This document shows, piece after piece, positions 55,881-64,000 of a stretch of DNA of 64,000 nt. Under the pieces are notes generated by a model. That model searched no databases, had not been told where the DNA came from, and was given only the letters and a program-made list of their open reading frames with translations. This DNA is from Platycnemis pennipes (taxonomy: Eukaryota > Arthropoda > Insecta > Odonata > Platycnemididae). The DNA lies in NCBI GenBank assembly GCA_933228895.1, contig OW121854.1, positions 5,707,131 through 5,771,130 of the forward strand. The letters are read 5' to 3'. Positions within the stretch are counted from its first letter, which is position 1. Each line of letters begins with the position of its first letter. Both the position numbers and the translations under genes were made by a program.

Positions 55881-56145
55881 GGATGATTTTTCGGGAAATA
55901 AGGTCCTTTTTTTGAAAATGAAAAAAATTTTAATTTTTGGCAGACGTTTTGGAAAATATTTTTTGCCCTTCTTCAGGGCTTAAGTTCTACAAGGTGAATT
56001 TGTTTGTGAATTTGTTAAGGTAAAAAAATTCACCTTATAGAACTTGAGCCCTGAAGAAGGAAAAATCTATTTTCCAAAACATCTGCAAAAAGTTAAAAGT
56101 ATTTTCATTTTCAGAAAAAGGGCCTAAACTCCCGAAAAATCATCC
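55881..56145. mobile_element. Foldback element F3
   Basis: Arms 55881-55998 and 56029-56145 pair over about 117 bp around a 30-nt loop; outermost bases GGATGATTTTTCGGGA. The arms carry CCCTGAAGAAGG, a short hairpin, then CCAAAAC[G/A]TCTGC, reminiscent of the motif in F1 and F2. No target duplication was identified. Confidence 0.75.
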
Positions 56146-56449
56146 ACACTGATTAAATAATGTTTAATTCGGAAATTGTCCGCAATGTATTGGAAAACTT
56201 GAAAGGCAATTCTTTAAATTGAACTGATTCATTTCCTTTCGTGGGACTGGAATGAGAGCTGCATAAGGTCGTGGGCGATATGTCAGTCTCGAATTTGACG
56301 AGAAAGTTGCAAGTAGAGGAGTTCTCAGGATATGTGGCCCCTTTCAGTTCAGCCACTCATTTCCTAAGGTCTCTTCGCAACCTTTCTTTCTCGATAATCA
56401 CAGGCCTTGGAATCACTCGACCGACCCCTGACAGATCACGGTGAAGGGG

Positions 56450-56640
56450 GGAGGAAAGATTCAAGGTACTTCACGGCCAGGATGGAGGTCACGTAGGAGT
56501 CACGCGGAATGAGATTGTGGTGCATCGGGACGCCGTATTGGACGGAGAACTCCTCTCTCACCCCGTGGGCGCGAGGGGGGGCGACGTTAACGTGTCCCAT
56601 CAGCACACTCTGGGGGCGCCTCATGTAACAGCGTGATTGC
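56450..56640 (-). CDS. Coding-like segment, unrecognised protein
   Basis: On the minus strand the frame reads YMRRPQSVLMGHVNVAPPRA, then HGVREEFSVQYGVPMHHNLI and PRDSYVTSILAVKYLE. Third codon positions are nearly all G or C in the second half (for example GAC TCC TAC GTG ACC TCC ATC CTG GCC GTG AAG), in an otherwise AT-rich window, and the peptide has normal complexity. No strong splice pair is visible, and the frame closes at a TGA near 56436. Either an exon of a host gene or a fragment of an element I do not know. Confidence 0.35.
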
Positions 56641-56802
56641 GCTCCCGTGGGGCAACAATCAATCCCAATCGTGCACCCTCTCATAAATACTAAGGGGCTC
56701 CTGCGGTACCAAGGGAGGCACATACGTGCCGAAACCCTGTTTCCGGGTGAGAACATTCCCCATCGATTCGCCGTCTCTCGCTGCTTCCCTGTGGCCGCTA
56801 GA

Positions 56803-56948
56803 ATTGGCGGAAACCGTTGCACATCTATCGATGAAGTTGATCATTAAATGGAAAATACGGGAAATTGGCTGGGATTAATTCGGAGCTGCGTTAACTCCGT
56901 GACTGGGGACTACAACTCTACACATGCGACATCCTACCTGAGTAATTA
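56803..56948 (+). repeat. Flank duplication, left copy
   Basis: From ATTGGCGGAAACC to GAGTAATTA. It matches 57477-57629 in direct orientation, with about ten single-base differences and an 8-bp indel (TATCTATT absent here). Confidence 0.88.
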
Positions 56949-57479
56949 GAATGGGGGCGTTTACTCGGAACCGAAATCGCAATTTTGTACACAAAATCGT
57001 TAGATGGAAACGAAAAAAGAATTTTAGCGAAAAAATTAATCTTCTAACCACAACCATTCACTCATAAATCAAAATTTAAAATAAGCAAAAGGTGACGCCC
57101 ACCGAAAAAGCTGCTTTGATGGCATTGACGTCATTTTCCTCCCGTCCTTGACTGCTCGTATGGGAAGGGAAGGGAGTGGAGGAGGATTCTCAAAAGATCT
57201 CGCACAGATTCTGTCACAACTGCTCCTATTGGTAGAGTCAGCTGTGTCCCCCCCATTGCGATAAGGCGAAGTAGCTTCGCGGGCTCAGTTGTGATTGGAC
57301 GAAGTAGATATACGTCAGAGGTTTCACCGCGCCCACTTTTCCGAAAGGGTTAAAAACATCAGTTTTTCGACGCCTATAACTCGAGAAATAATTGACGGAT
57401 CAAACAACGGAAAAATACGTGTCTTTTTATTTTACAAACTATCAGATTCGGCAATAAAAAAATGGTAACCGACCCCATT
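56949..57479 (+). mobile_element. M family copy 5, between two direct flank repeats
   Basis: 531 bp from GAATGGGGGCGTTTACTCGG to GTAACCGACCCCATT. One of the least damaged copies. It is the only M copy flanked by a long direct repeat of host DNA. The last ATTG of the element junction overlaps the first bases of the right repeat. Confidence 0.82.
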
Positions 57480-57629
57480 GGCGGAAACCGGTGCAGACCT
57501 ATCGATGAAGTTGATCATTATCTATTTAAATGGAAAATACGGAAAATGGCTGGGATTAATTCGGAACTGCGTTTACTCCGTGACTGGGGACTACAACTCT
57601 ACAAGTGCGACGTTCTACCTGAGTAATTA
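57477..57629 (+). repeat. Flank duplication, right copy
   Basis: Starts ATTGGCGGAAACC at the end of the M element and ends GAGTAATTATGATTG. Only this copy continues into the downstream unique DNA. Confidence 0.88.
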
Positions 57630-58730
57630 TGATTGTGTGATTTTAAATGAGGCAATAGTGCCCTAATTGACTAGTGTCAATGGACGAATCTGTGGTCTCC
57701 AGCAATCTATAGCATCACATGTTTGTCTTATAAATAGGCATTTACTGGCCCCTAGTTTGGATATGGTGGAGGAGGGCTTGTAATTTATAGCAGAGTCGCT
57801 GATAGTTGGAACAATCTTTTGGGAAATACGCCCCTTTATCGTGTTAGAAAATTAGACTAGAAGACTATGAACCATATAAAATAATTTTAAATAATCAATT
57901 TATGATTTTAGCCTATGAATCACTGTATCTGCCAAGGATATTGCCGCACATTTCTCCTCTCCAACAAATTCTGAAAACAAAAACACTCAACAAGGAAACG
58001 AACTAATTACGCAGTTGAAAGCTACCCGTCCGTATTCACAAAATGTCATCAAAACATCAGAATCAGTATCGTACATATTTATTAGATTATCGATGGAATT
58101 ATAAAGTTTATCTTCTTAAAAGTCCAAAACATATTAGATAACATGTATGAAAAAGGTGGTAACTAATAGCTAATCCATACGTTTTTCAAATTACTTTTTT
58201 TTTTGCGAGAGATCGCACATTAACTCATCGAGTAAATGCAGAAGTGTAAAAATTGTTAATGATCAAGTATAACCAATATATTCTTCTTCCTTACTCTCAA
58301 TTTCACTCAACTACCTTCAACCGTCACCGCGGGACGACCACTGAGTTGTGTGAAACTTACTTCCCAAAAATCGTTACATAACTAAACTGCACCTCACCTG
58401 TCACCCTTGCACAAAAAACCCTACTTCCCTCCCACTCCCCTTTTCCTCTCAATTTGATTCTAGTACACCCCCCTCTAGCCATGCAGTTGCATAAAATCTG
58501 CGTTCATCATATCATGTAGTACTGACTTTTTTATTATATAATACTATTTTTATAATATAATTACACTTGTATTCTAGAACCTAGGCTGGTTAAATAAAAT
58601 CCCTGGAACACTTGCAGAGTATCACTTTTACTATAATATCCTCCCAAAACACTTTTGGATTCGTGGTTTAAGACTTTATCTTTTAAACACGCTCATGATA
58701 CATATTGCTGAAGAAATATCTGATGCTTTC
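57630..58730. other. AT-rich spacer, nothing recognised
   Basis: No gene or known repeat seen. Confidence 0.5.
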
Positions 58731-58734
58731 CCGG

Positions 58735-58778
58735 CGTATAATGTTGGTGAGGGCTCTTCGGGTTCTCCGCCTGCTCAA
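58735..58778 (+). mobile_element. Fragment of foldback F2 family
   Basis: TTCCCGGCGTATAATGTTGG and TCTTCGGGTTCTCC match the left outer part of F2 (42556-42601), so F2 belongs to a repeated family. It ends where an L2-B copy begins. Confidence 0.6.
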
Positions 58779-58796
58779 ACACTGCATTTCTGCCGG

Positions 58797-59260
58797 CGTG
58801 ACAATCTATCTCTTTAACTTTATTTATCTTGTCGAATCTAGAAAATACGCTTGTGTTTGTAAAATATGCCTAACATCTTCAGTAAAGCTATCCGATTGAA
58901 ATTTCTCTGATAGATTTAATCTGTACTTTAACCCACGCTTAGATAATGACTCCCACCCTAATTCTTGTATTAATTCTGAAACACCACTCAACCTATCGTA
59001 ATACCTTTCAACGAACGTAGCTGCTCTACGCTGCACACTGTCTGGTTCTCTGATCAAACCAAATTCATTTGGATCCCATACACTGGCTGCATACTCAAGG
59101 TGGGGCCTAACTAGTGAAAAGTAGCATTGCTCTTTTGTCTTCTCATCACATTTCCCAAGCACACTTTTTATAAATCCTAGCTTTCTCTTTGCTCGGCCGC
59201 GTATTTCCCGGATGTGTCTTCCCCACGATACATCTTTAGTGATTGTTACACCTATTTAGT
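58797..59260 (-). mobile_element. L2-like family B copy lacking its tail
   Basis: Starts at the DKINKVKEIDCHA codons, continues FQSDSFTEDVRHILQ, LKYRLNLSEKFQ, YYDRLSGVSELIQELGWESL, QRRAATFVERYYD, the RPHLEYAASVWDPNEFG block and MLGKCDEKTKEQ, ending near the GRHIREIRG codons and a TTAGTACCTAG repeat at 59257-59300. No stem-loop or tail. Confidence 0.83.
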
Positions 59261-59344
59261 ACCTAGTCTGATTAGTACCTAGTACCTAGTATTTAGTAGT
59301 CTGATTCGGCTAAGATAGTGCTTGGAATTAACTACAAAAGAATA

Positions 59345-60148
59345 GAAAAGTGAGCAAACGACTTTATTGGAGAGGATCCGTTTGAATTAGGGAAGGGGAG
59401 GACCACTCGGGATGCGATTGCAGTAACGATAATACTACAGGAAAGAAATCTTGAATATAATCAGGATGAATTCACGTGCGTTGTTGATTTCGAAAAGGCG
59501 TCAACAGAGCAAGGTGGTAAAAGTTAATGGGGATATAGCGGAAGATAGGAGTAGACTTGAGGGACTGATCCTGAATTTATACATGGTACAGAAGGCTCAA
59601 GTGAGTGTAGCCGATGGAGAAGAGGATTGGGCCACACTAGGGAGGGGAGTAAGGCAGGTCTGTCCGTTATCACCGGTACTTTTTGACACCTACTCAGAGG
59701 AATTGGTGAGAGGGGCATGGGATGAGCTTGAGGCTGGAGTAAAGGTCGGGGGGAAATTGATAAATCAGTAAGGTTTGCGGATGACCAAGCGTTAGTCAGC
59801 CAGTCAGCCCACGGCACTAATGCCAGTGGTGTGAAGGAGGAAAATAAAGAAAATACCATGAAAAGTTTAATATGGCGCGTTACACTACATGGAACGGAAA
59901 CGTGAGTTCCGGGGAGAGAAGATGAAAATAGACTTGGGGATATTGAGATGAGGGTATGGAGAAGGATGGAGAAAGTAAAGTGGGTCGAAAGGAGGACGAA
60001 AGAGTTGGTAGGAGAAGAAAGAAATTTGATAGATGAAGTTAAGGGAAGGCAGAAGGTGTGGATACAGCATTAATAAAGGGCGATTGGCGTTTTGAAGGAG
60101 GCGAATGAGGGAAGAATGTTGGGCAAGAGGAAGAGAGGGAGGAGAAAA
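59345..60148 (+). pseudogene. Second non-LTR RT family, degraded
   Basis: The reading FTCVVDFEKASTE... keeps the VDFEKA aspartate motif, then GVRQVCPLSPVLFDTYSEEL (residues of the RQGCPLSP motif, with V for G), VKVGGKLI and, after a frameshift, RFADDQALV. Downstream RMEKVKWVERRTKE and the RMLGKRKRGRRK end resemble the C-terminus. FADDQA distinguishes it from the FADDIA family at 7.2 kb. Its 3' end is cut by the L2-B copy. Confidence 0.72.
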
Positions 60149-60149
60149 T

Positions 60150-60750
60150 CTATATCTACACAACACACTGCAAGCCACCGCGAGGGTGTATGGCAGAGGG
60201 TGAAGATCACCAACCATGCACCACCGACATGCAAACAAGCAACTATAGGGTCTCATGCTACTAGATTGCTAGCATCTATAGTATTTAAGGGATTTATACA
60301 TGCATCATGCACTACAGACTACTCTAAAACATTTCCCCTACCTATCTCTTTGCTATGCTGTCTAACATCTTCAGTAAAGCTATCCGATTGAAATTTCTCT
60401 AATAGATTTAATCTGTATTTTAACCTACGCTCTGATAATGATTCCCACCCTAATTCTTGTATTAATTCTGAAACACTACTCAACTTATCGTAACACCTTT
60501 TAACGAACCTAGCTGCTCTACGCTGCACACTGTCTAGTTCTCGAATCAAACCTAATTCATTAGGATTCCATACACTGGCTGCATACTCAAGGTGGGGCCT
60601 AACTAGTGAAAAGTAATATCGCTCATTTGTCTTCTCATCATATTTCCCAAGTACTCTTTTTATAAATCCTAGCTTTCTCTGCGCTCGGCACCATATTTCC
60701 CGGATGTGTCTTCCCCACGATAAATCTTTAGTGATTGTTACACCTATTTA
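60150..60750 (-). mobile_element. L2-like family B copy with internal deletion
   Basis: Tail and stem-loop at 60150-60202, 3' region to 60360, then a jump straight to the SFTEDVRH codons (about 150 bp of the KPAYY...REQNRQ region deleted), then CYDKLSSVSELIQELG, QRRAARFVKR, WNPNELGLIRELDS, HLEYAASV, YFSLVRP and VLGKYDEKTNER. Ends at ACACCTATTTAGTACCT, the same phrase that ends the copy at 58.8-59.3 kb. Confidence 0.84.
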
Positions 60751-60759
60751 GTACCTACT

Positions 60760-61106
60760 ATACAATACAATATTATGAAATATATTTTGAATCGGCATGG
60801 AATTTTCCGTGCCTTTTGCGAAGAATTTTTATCTATAAAATGAACGACATATATAAAACAACAACTCCCTGTCTATTATCGTATAAATCTGCACCTGAAT
60901 AATGAGTATATTCCACGGAGGAACGTTTATTCCACCTGGTTTTACTTATTACAGCAGATCGAGAAGTATCTTGCAGTCGGCTCCGTCTGCTCCTTGAAGA
61001 AGTGAATCATGTGTTTTTAATGAAACAACAAGGAATCTCTCCTGTGATAAGATATGCCTGCGTTAATAGTGAGGGAAATGTCAACTTATCCATGTGACCG
61101 TTGGCG
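60760..61106. other. Spacer, nothing recognised
   Basis: AT-rich, no gene seen. Confidence 0.45.
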
Positions 61107-62175
61107 TTTGAATGAATGAATGTTTATTAATTGTCCCAGGGCTGTGCCCCTTAAGGACAAAAGACAATGTACATAGTTATACGAGCAACAAAAAAGAAAT
61201 AGATGAGACAATCCATACAATATTCAAGCTGTGACAAATTAAATATAAATTAAAACAATTGGCATCTAAAAAAGGACAAATGCGACATCGTTAGGACATC
61301 GTATATCAAATTACATATACATACATTTATTGATTTTCAGAGTATGAATATGGCATTTAGTAATCAGAGAGTAACATATCGTAATATTTCATCTTAAAGC
61401 TAGCAACGGAAGAAGGTTTTTTATGTTTTTGGGCAAGATGTTCCAGAGATGACACGCAGTAACTATAAATGAATTTTGGAACTTCGTTGAGCGATGACCA
61501 GGAAAATATAAAAACTCAGGATCACATCTGGTACACATCTCTCTAGTGGAAGGTTTGGCAGCAAACATGTCGAAAAGATATTTAGGAGATTTTTCTTTGA
61601 ACAGGGAGTACAAGAAGCACCCGAGGAAGTATTTCCTTCGGGTCTTAACATTGAGCCATCGAAGTTCATTGTAATAGGGGGTTAAGTGGACATCTCTGCG
61701 AAGATTAAAAATAAACCTGATGCATGAATTTAGAGCCCAGTATAGTGTGGTGTTGTCTTCTTCATTCAGGTCATTGTAAACAAGATAACAGTAATCAATA
61801 GTGCGGAAAACTAACGATGAAATAAGCATTTTCCTAGTGTGTTGGGTAAGAAATTTTGAATGCACTTTGAGCTGGTGTAAGATTGTGTTGATTTTGCGAG
61901 AAATATTGTTAACATGATTGTTCCAAGACAGACTTGAGCTCATGGTGATACCTAGATTTCGAAGAGAGTTTGAATAGGGAATAGGGGTGCCGTCGACACA
62001 GATTTGAGATACATTTTCATAGGGCAAGCGATTTGTCATCTTAGGACTACCAATAATTATTGCTTTGGTCTTACTTGAGTTTAGAACAAAGTTGTTTTGC
62101 TGGGACCATGCAGAAATAACTTTAATATCATCGTTCATTTTTTTGATTGAGTCGTCAATTTCGTTGGGGAAACAA
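61107..62175 (-). mobile_element. CR1/Jockey-group retrotransposon with (ATTC)n tail
   Basis: Minus-strand copy ending in GGGACAATTAATAAACATTC and ATTCATTC (61107-61125). It is 5' truncated inside the RT domain. This is a third non-LTR lineage in the window, with a different tail type from the L2 (GTAGAT) and RTE (GAT) copies. Confidence 0.82.
61389..62138 (-). pseudogene. CR1/Jockey-group ORF2 C-terminal part, 249 open codons
   Basis: The longest open frame in the window. It reads VISAWSQQNNFVLNSSKTKA (end of RT palm), SNSLRNLGITMSSSLSWNNH, VNNISRKINTILHQLKVHSK, then TIDYCYLVYND and LNSCIRFIFNLRRDVHL, and RSTKFQNSFIVTACHLWNIL near the end. NSSKTKAIIIGS and LSW..H..NI..K are hallmarks of this clade after the catalytic FADD. 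The frame continues upstream of the nominal start (NEIDDSIKK), so that methionine is internal. It lacks endonuclease and RT catalytic motifs. The lack of internal stops suggests a relatively recent insertion. Confidence 0.86.
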
Positions 62176-62559
62176 TGACGATATATTTGCGTTTGGTAAA
62201 GGCATATCGCACCATTTTAATAAAATAACTAAACTAGCGCAATAGCTCATGCCATATGCCGCTTCATTCGAATAGAAAAACGAAAACAATATGCTTATCG
62301 TTGGAGGAGTAACGCGAAAAATTCTAATCACGCCATCTATGAAAACCTTCCAGCACTACGTTCAAAGGGTTTAACAATTTTTCCCTATGCATTGAGCCCT
62401 CGATGTTTACTTCCTCTATGGTATTGCGTAGACGTATACATCCTGGATGTGGCTTTCGGGGTAATCAGCAGATATAGATATAATTTGAGTTGGAGTAACG
62501 AAAGTTGAAAGCATTTTTTGTCGTTCGTTTGTTTTACCGGGTAGTAAATAATATCAAAT

Positions 62560-62880
62560 AAAGGCTCGCTGCCGGGACCCGACAAAGCTTGGAGAGGACG
62601 GAGGGGAACGAGATGGAAAAAGGCAGCCGTTGCTCGAGCGGCTCGAATTCGGTCGCTTTCCTGCCTTGCCCTCCCCCTCCTAGCGGCCTGGGCACACGTA
62701 GGGATGGGATGGGGGGGGGGCTGGAGATTGAATTGTTTGTCCATCGCGGTGTTTGCCCATGCACGAAGGGGCGCTCTCGCGGGGCGCTGAAGGTCGGGTC
62801 GCCCACGCGACCATTTGGAGGAGGGCCTCTTCAGGAGGGTCAAGGGGAGGAAGGAAATATTTCAGGAAGGTGCTCGTGAT
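62560..62880. other. GC-rich island, no gene recognised
   Basis: GGGATGGGGGGGGGGCTGG-type G-runs; frames open on both strands (62385-62843, 62534-62806 minus; 62589-62879 plus) with biased composition. No support for a gene. Confidence 0.4.
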
Positions 62881-62973
62881 TTCTCAAGCCTCAAGGACAA
62901 GAAAGAGAAAAGAACTATTATCCTTATGACCGTGAAGTGAATAATGTTGCAGTGGTGTAATTAGTCAACCGCT

Positions 62974-63936
62974 TGAGTAGTGTACAGGGAAATCCTGAAC
63001 CCATATTATAAAGAATCTTTGTATGATGACCTAGAAGCAATTGAAAACTTGTGTGATACATGGCAGTTGGAATTAAATTTGAAAATATTTGTTGTGACGC
63101 ATTTTTGGAAAAAGAATAGTTCTCCTTCTAGCACTTACTACGTAAAGAATAATTAATTACCAAACGTTTGTTAATTTATTATTCATTATGAAGTTGATTC
63201 CGTGAAATCTTCGATTAAGACTGTCGCATGATTTTCTTGAGGTTAACACACACGTGAGTAAATGGGCTAATGGGCTAATTGTAAACTGGGATTCATCAAA
63301 AGAGTACTGGGCAAATGTCACGATCGTGCACTAGATATAAGCAACCTTTCCCTTGCTAGACCTCATTTGGAATACGCTGCCAATACAGGGGGTCCTTAGA
63401 AAATAGGCTTAAACAATCAACTGGAGTGTGTGCAGCGAAGATCGGCAACTTTTTTATGATAACTATATTAGCGTAACAAGTCTATCAGATGAACTAATTG
63501 TCTGACCGTAGGTTGCAATATTGACAATCTCTTAACAAAATTCCAAAATAATTTTTTCTCTGATGACATAAAAATATTTTACGAACTCCAACTTACTATG
63601 GTACACTGGACAATAATGTTTAAATTAGAGGAATCGATTGCCGAACTGACAGATTCAAAATGTCCTTTCCTCACACAATTTGGGATATATCTATAGATAT
63701 GTCAAATGTCATAAATACGAGTGTATCGATGGATAGCATAGGTAGTTACATATTGGTGTAAGGACTTTAAACTAATCCAATCAAGAGCATGTTTTTGCAT
63801 GCTGGTTTTGCTATTTTAATTTTTTAAATTGCTAATTTTTGACTGGAAAATAGTCAGTAATCCTTTATAACATGATATGTAATGCATATTTTGCGAGAAT
63901 TCACCCCCTGCCTGTTCTTATATAGATGCAGATATA
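62974..63936 (+). mobile_element. Decayed L2-like family A copy
   Basis: From the VVYREILNPYYKE codons through AIENLCDTWQLELN, RLGFIKRVLGKC, ARPHLEYAAN, CVQRRSAT and IDCRTDRFKMSF and into the 3' region; the stem-loop is cut to CACCCCCTGCC and the tail to TATAGATGCAGATA. It is the most diverged family A copy here, with many indels. Confidence 0.8.
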
Positions 63937-64000
63937 TTTTTTTCTTGATTTAGATTGGTGAAGAAAATAAAGAACAAATTCTGAAGATTCGGGCGATATG

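Overview
This is eukaryotic nuclear DNA, most probably from an arthropod with a large repeat-rich genome (an insect is my guess; species not identifiable). It is AT-rich, has no operon-like gene packing, and most recognisable sequence is dead transposable elements: non-LTR retrotransposons (an RTE-like clade with GAT-type tails, an L2/CR1-like clade with (TGTAGA)n tails, one CR1/Jockey-group copy with an (ATTC)n tail), a Penelope-like element fragment, a hAT transposase relic, a Helitron, an element with ~0.5 kb inverted termini, a TA-flanked MITE, several foldback elements, and six copies of an unrecognised ~540 bp MITE-like family (called M here). No rRNA, CRISPR, operon or intact autonomous element was found.

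Layout. 0-14 kb: RTE-like fragments, M copies, two L2 copies, a foldback with a 16-bp target duplication. 14-19 kb: non-repetitive DNA, an L2 copy carrying a 76-bp mini-insertion of its own 3' tail, then a hAT transposase pseudogene. 19-21.5 kb: the best candidate for a host gene, with minus-strand exons bounded by good splice signals. 23-26.7 kb: an element with 497-bp inverted termini, one arm split by a 1.1-kb Helitron. 27.5-29.4 kb: an L2 copy split twice, by an M element and by a foldback carrying two tRNA-like units. 31.8-36.2 kb: nested L2 copies and an M copy. 36.8-49.4 kb: a large inverted duplication (arms ~2 kb, ~7.5 kb apart) whose spacer holds a TA-flanked MITE with a foldback nested inside it. 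50-56 kb: RTE and L2 fragments, Penelope-like fragment, third foldback. 56.4-57.6 kb: a coding-like segment, then an M copy sitting between two direct copies of its ~145-bp flank. 58.7-64 kb: more L2, a second RT family, a CR1-group copy and a last decayed L2 copy.

How the parts relate. Three L2-like subfamilies (A, B, C here) have different ORF2 C-termini but end in the same 3' stem-loop followed by GTAGAT repeats; more than 20 such tails occur, which fits a shared recognition signal for one reverse transcriptase. Nesting gives a relative chronology: L2-A and RTE copies are older than the M elements inside them, and another RTE copy is younger than the M element it split. Three foldbacks share a hammerhead-like core and one Penelope-like coding fragment is present, so they may be Penelope-derived. 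Family names are from motif recognition only; no database search was possible.
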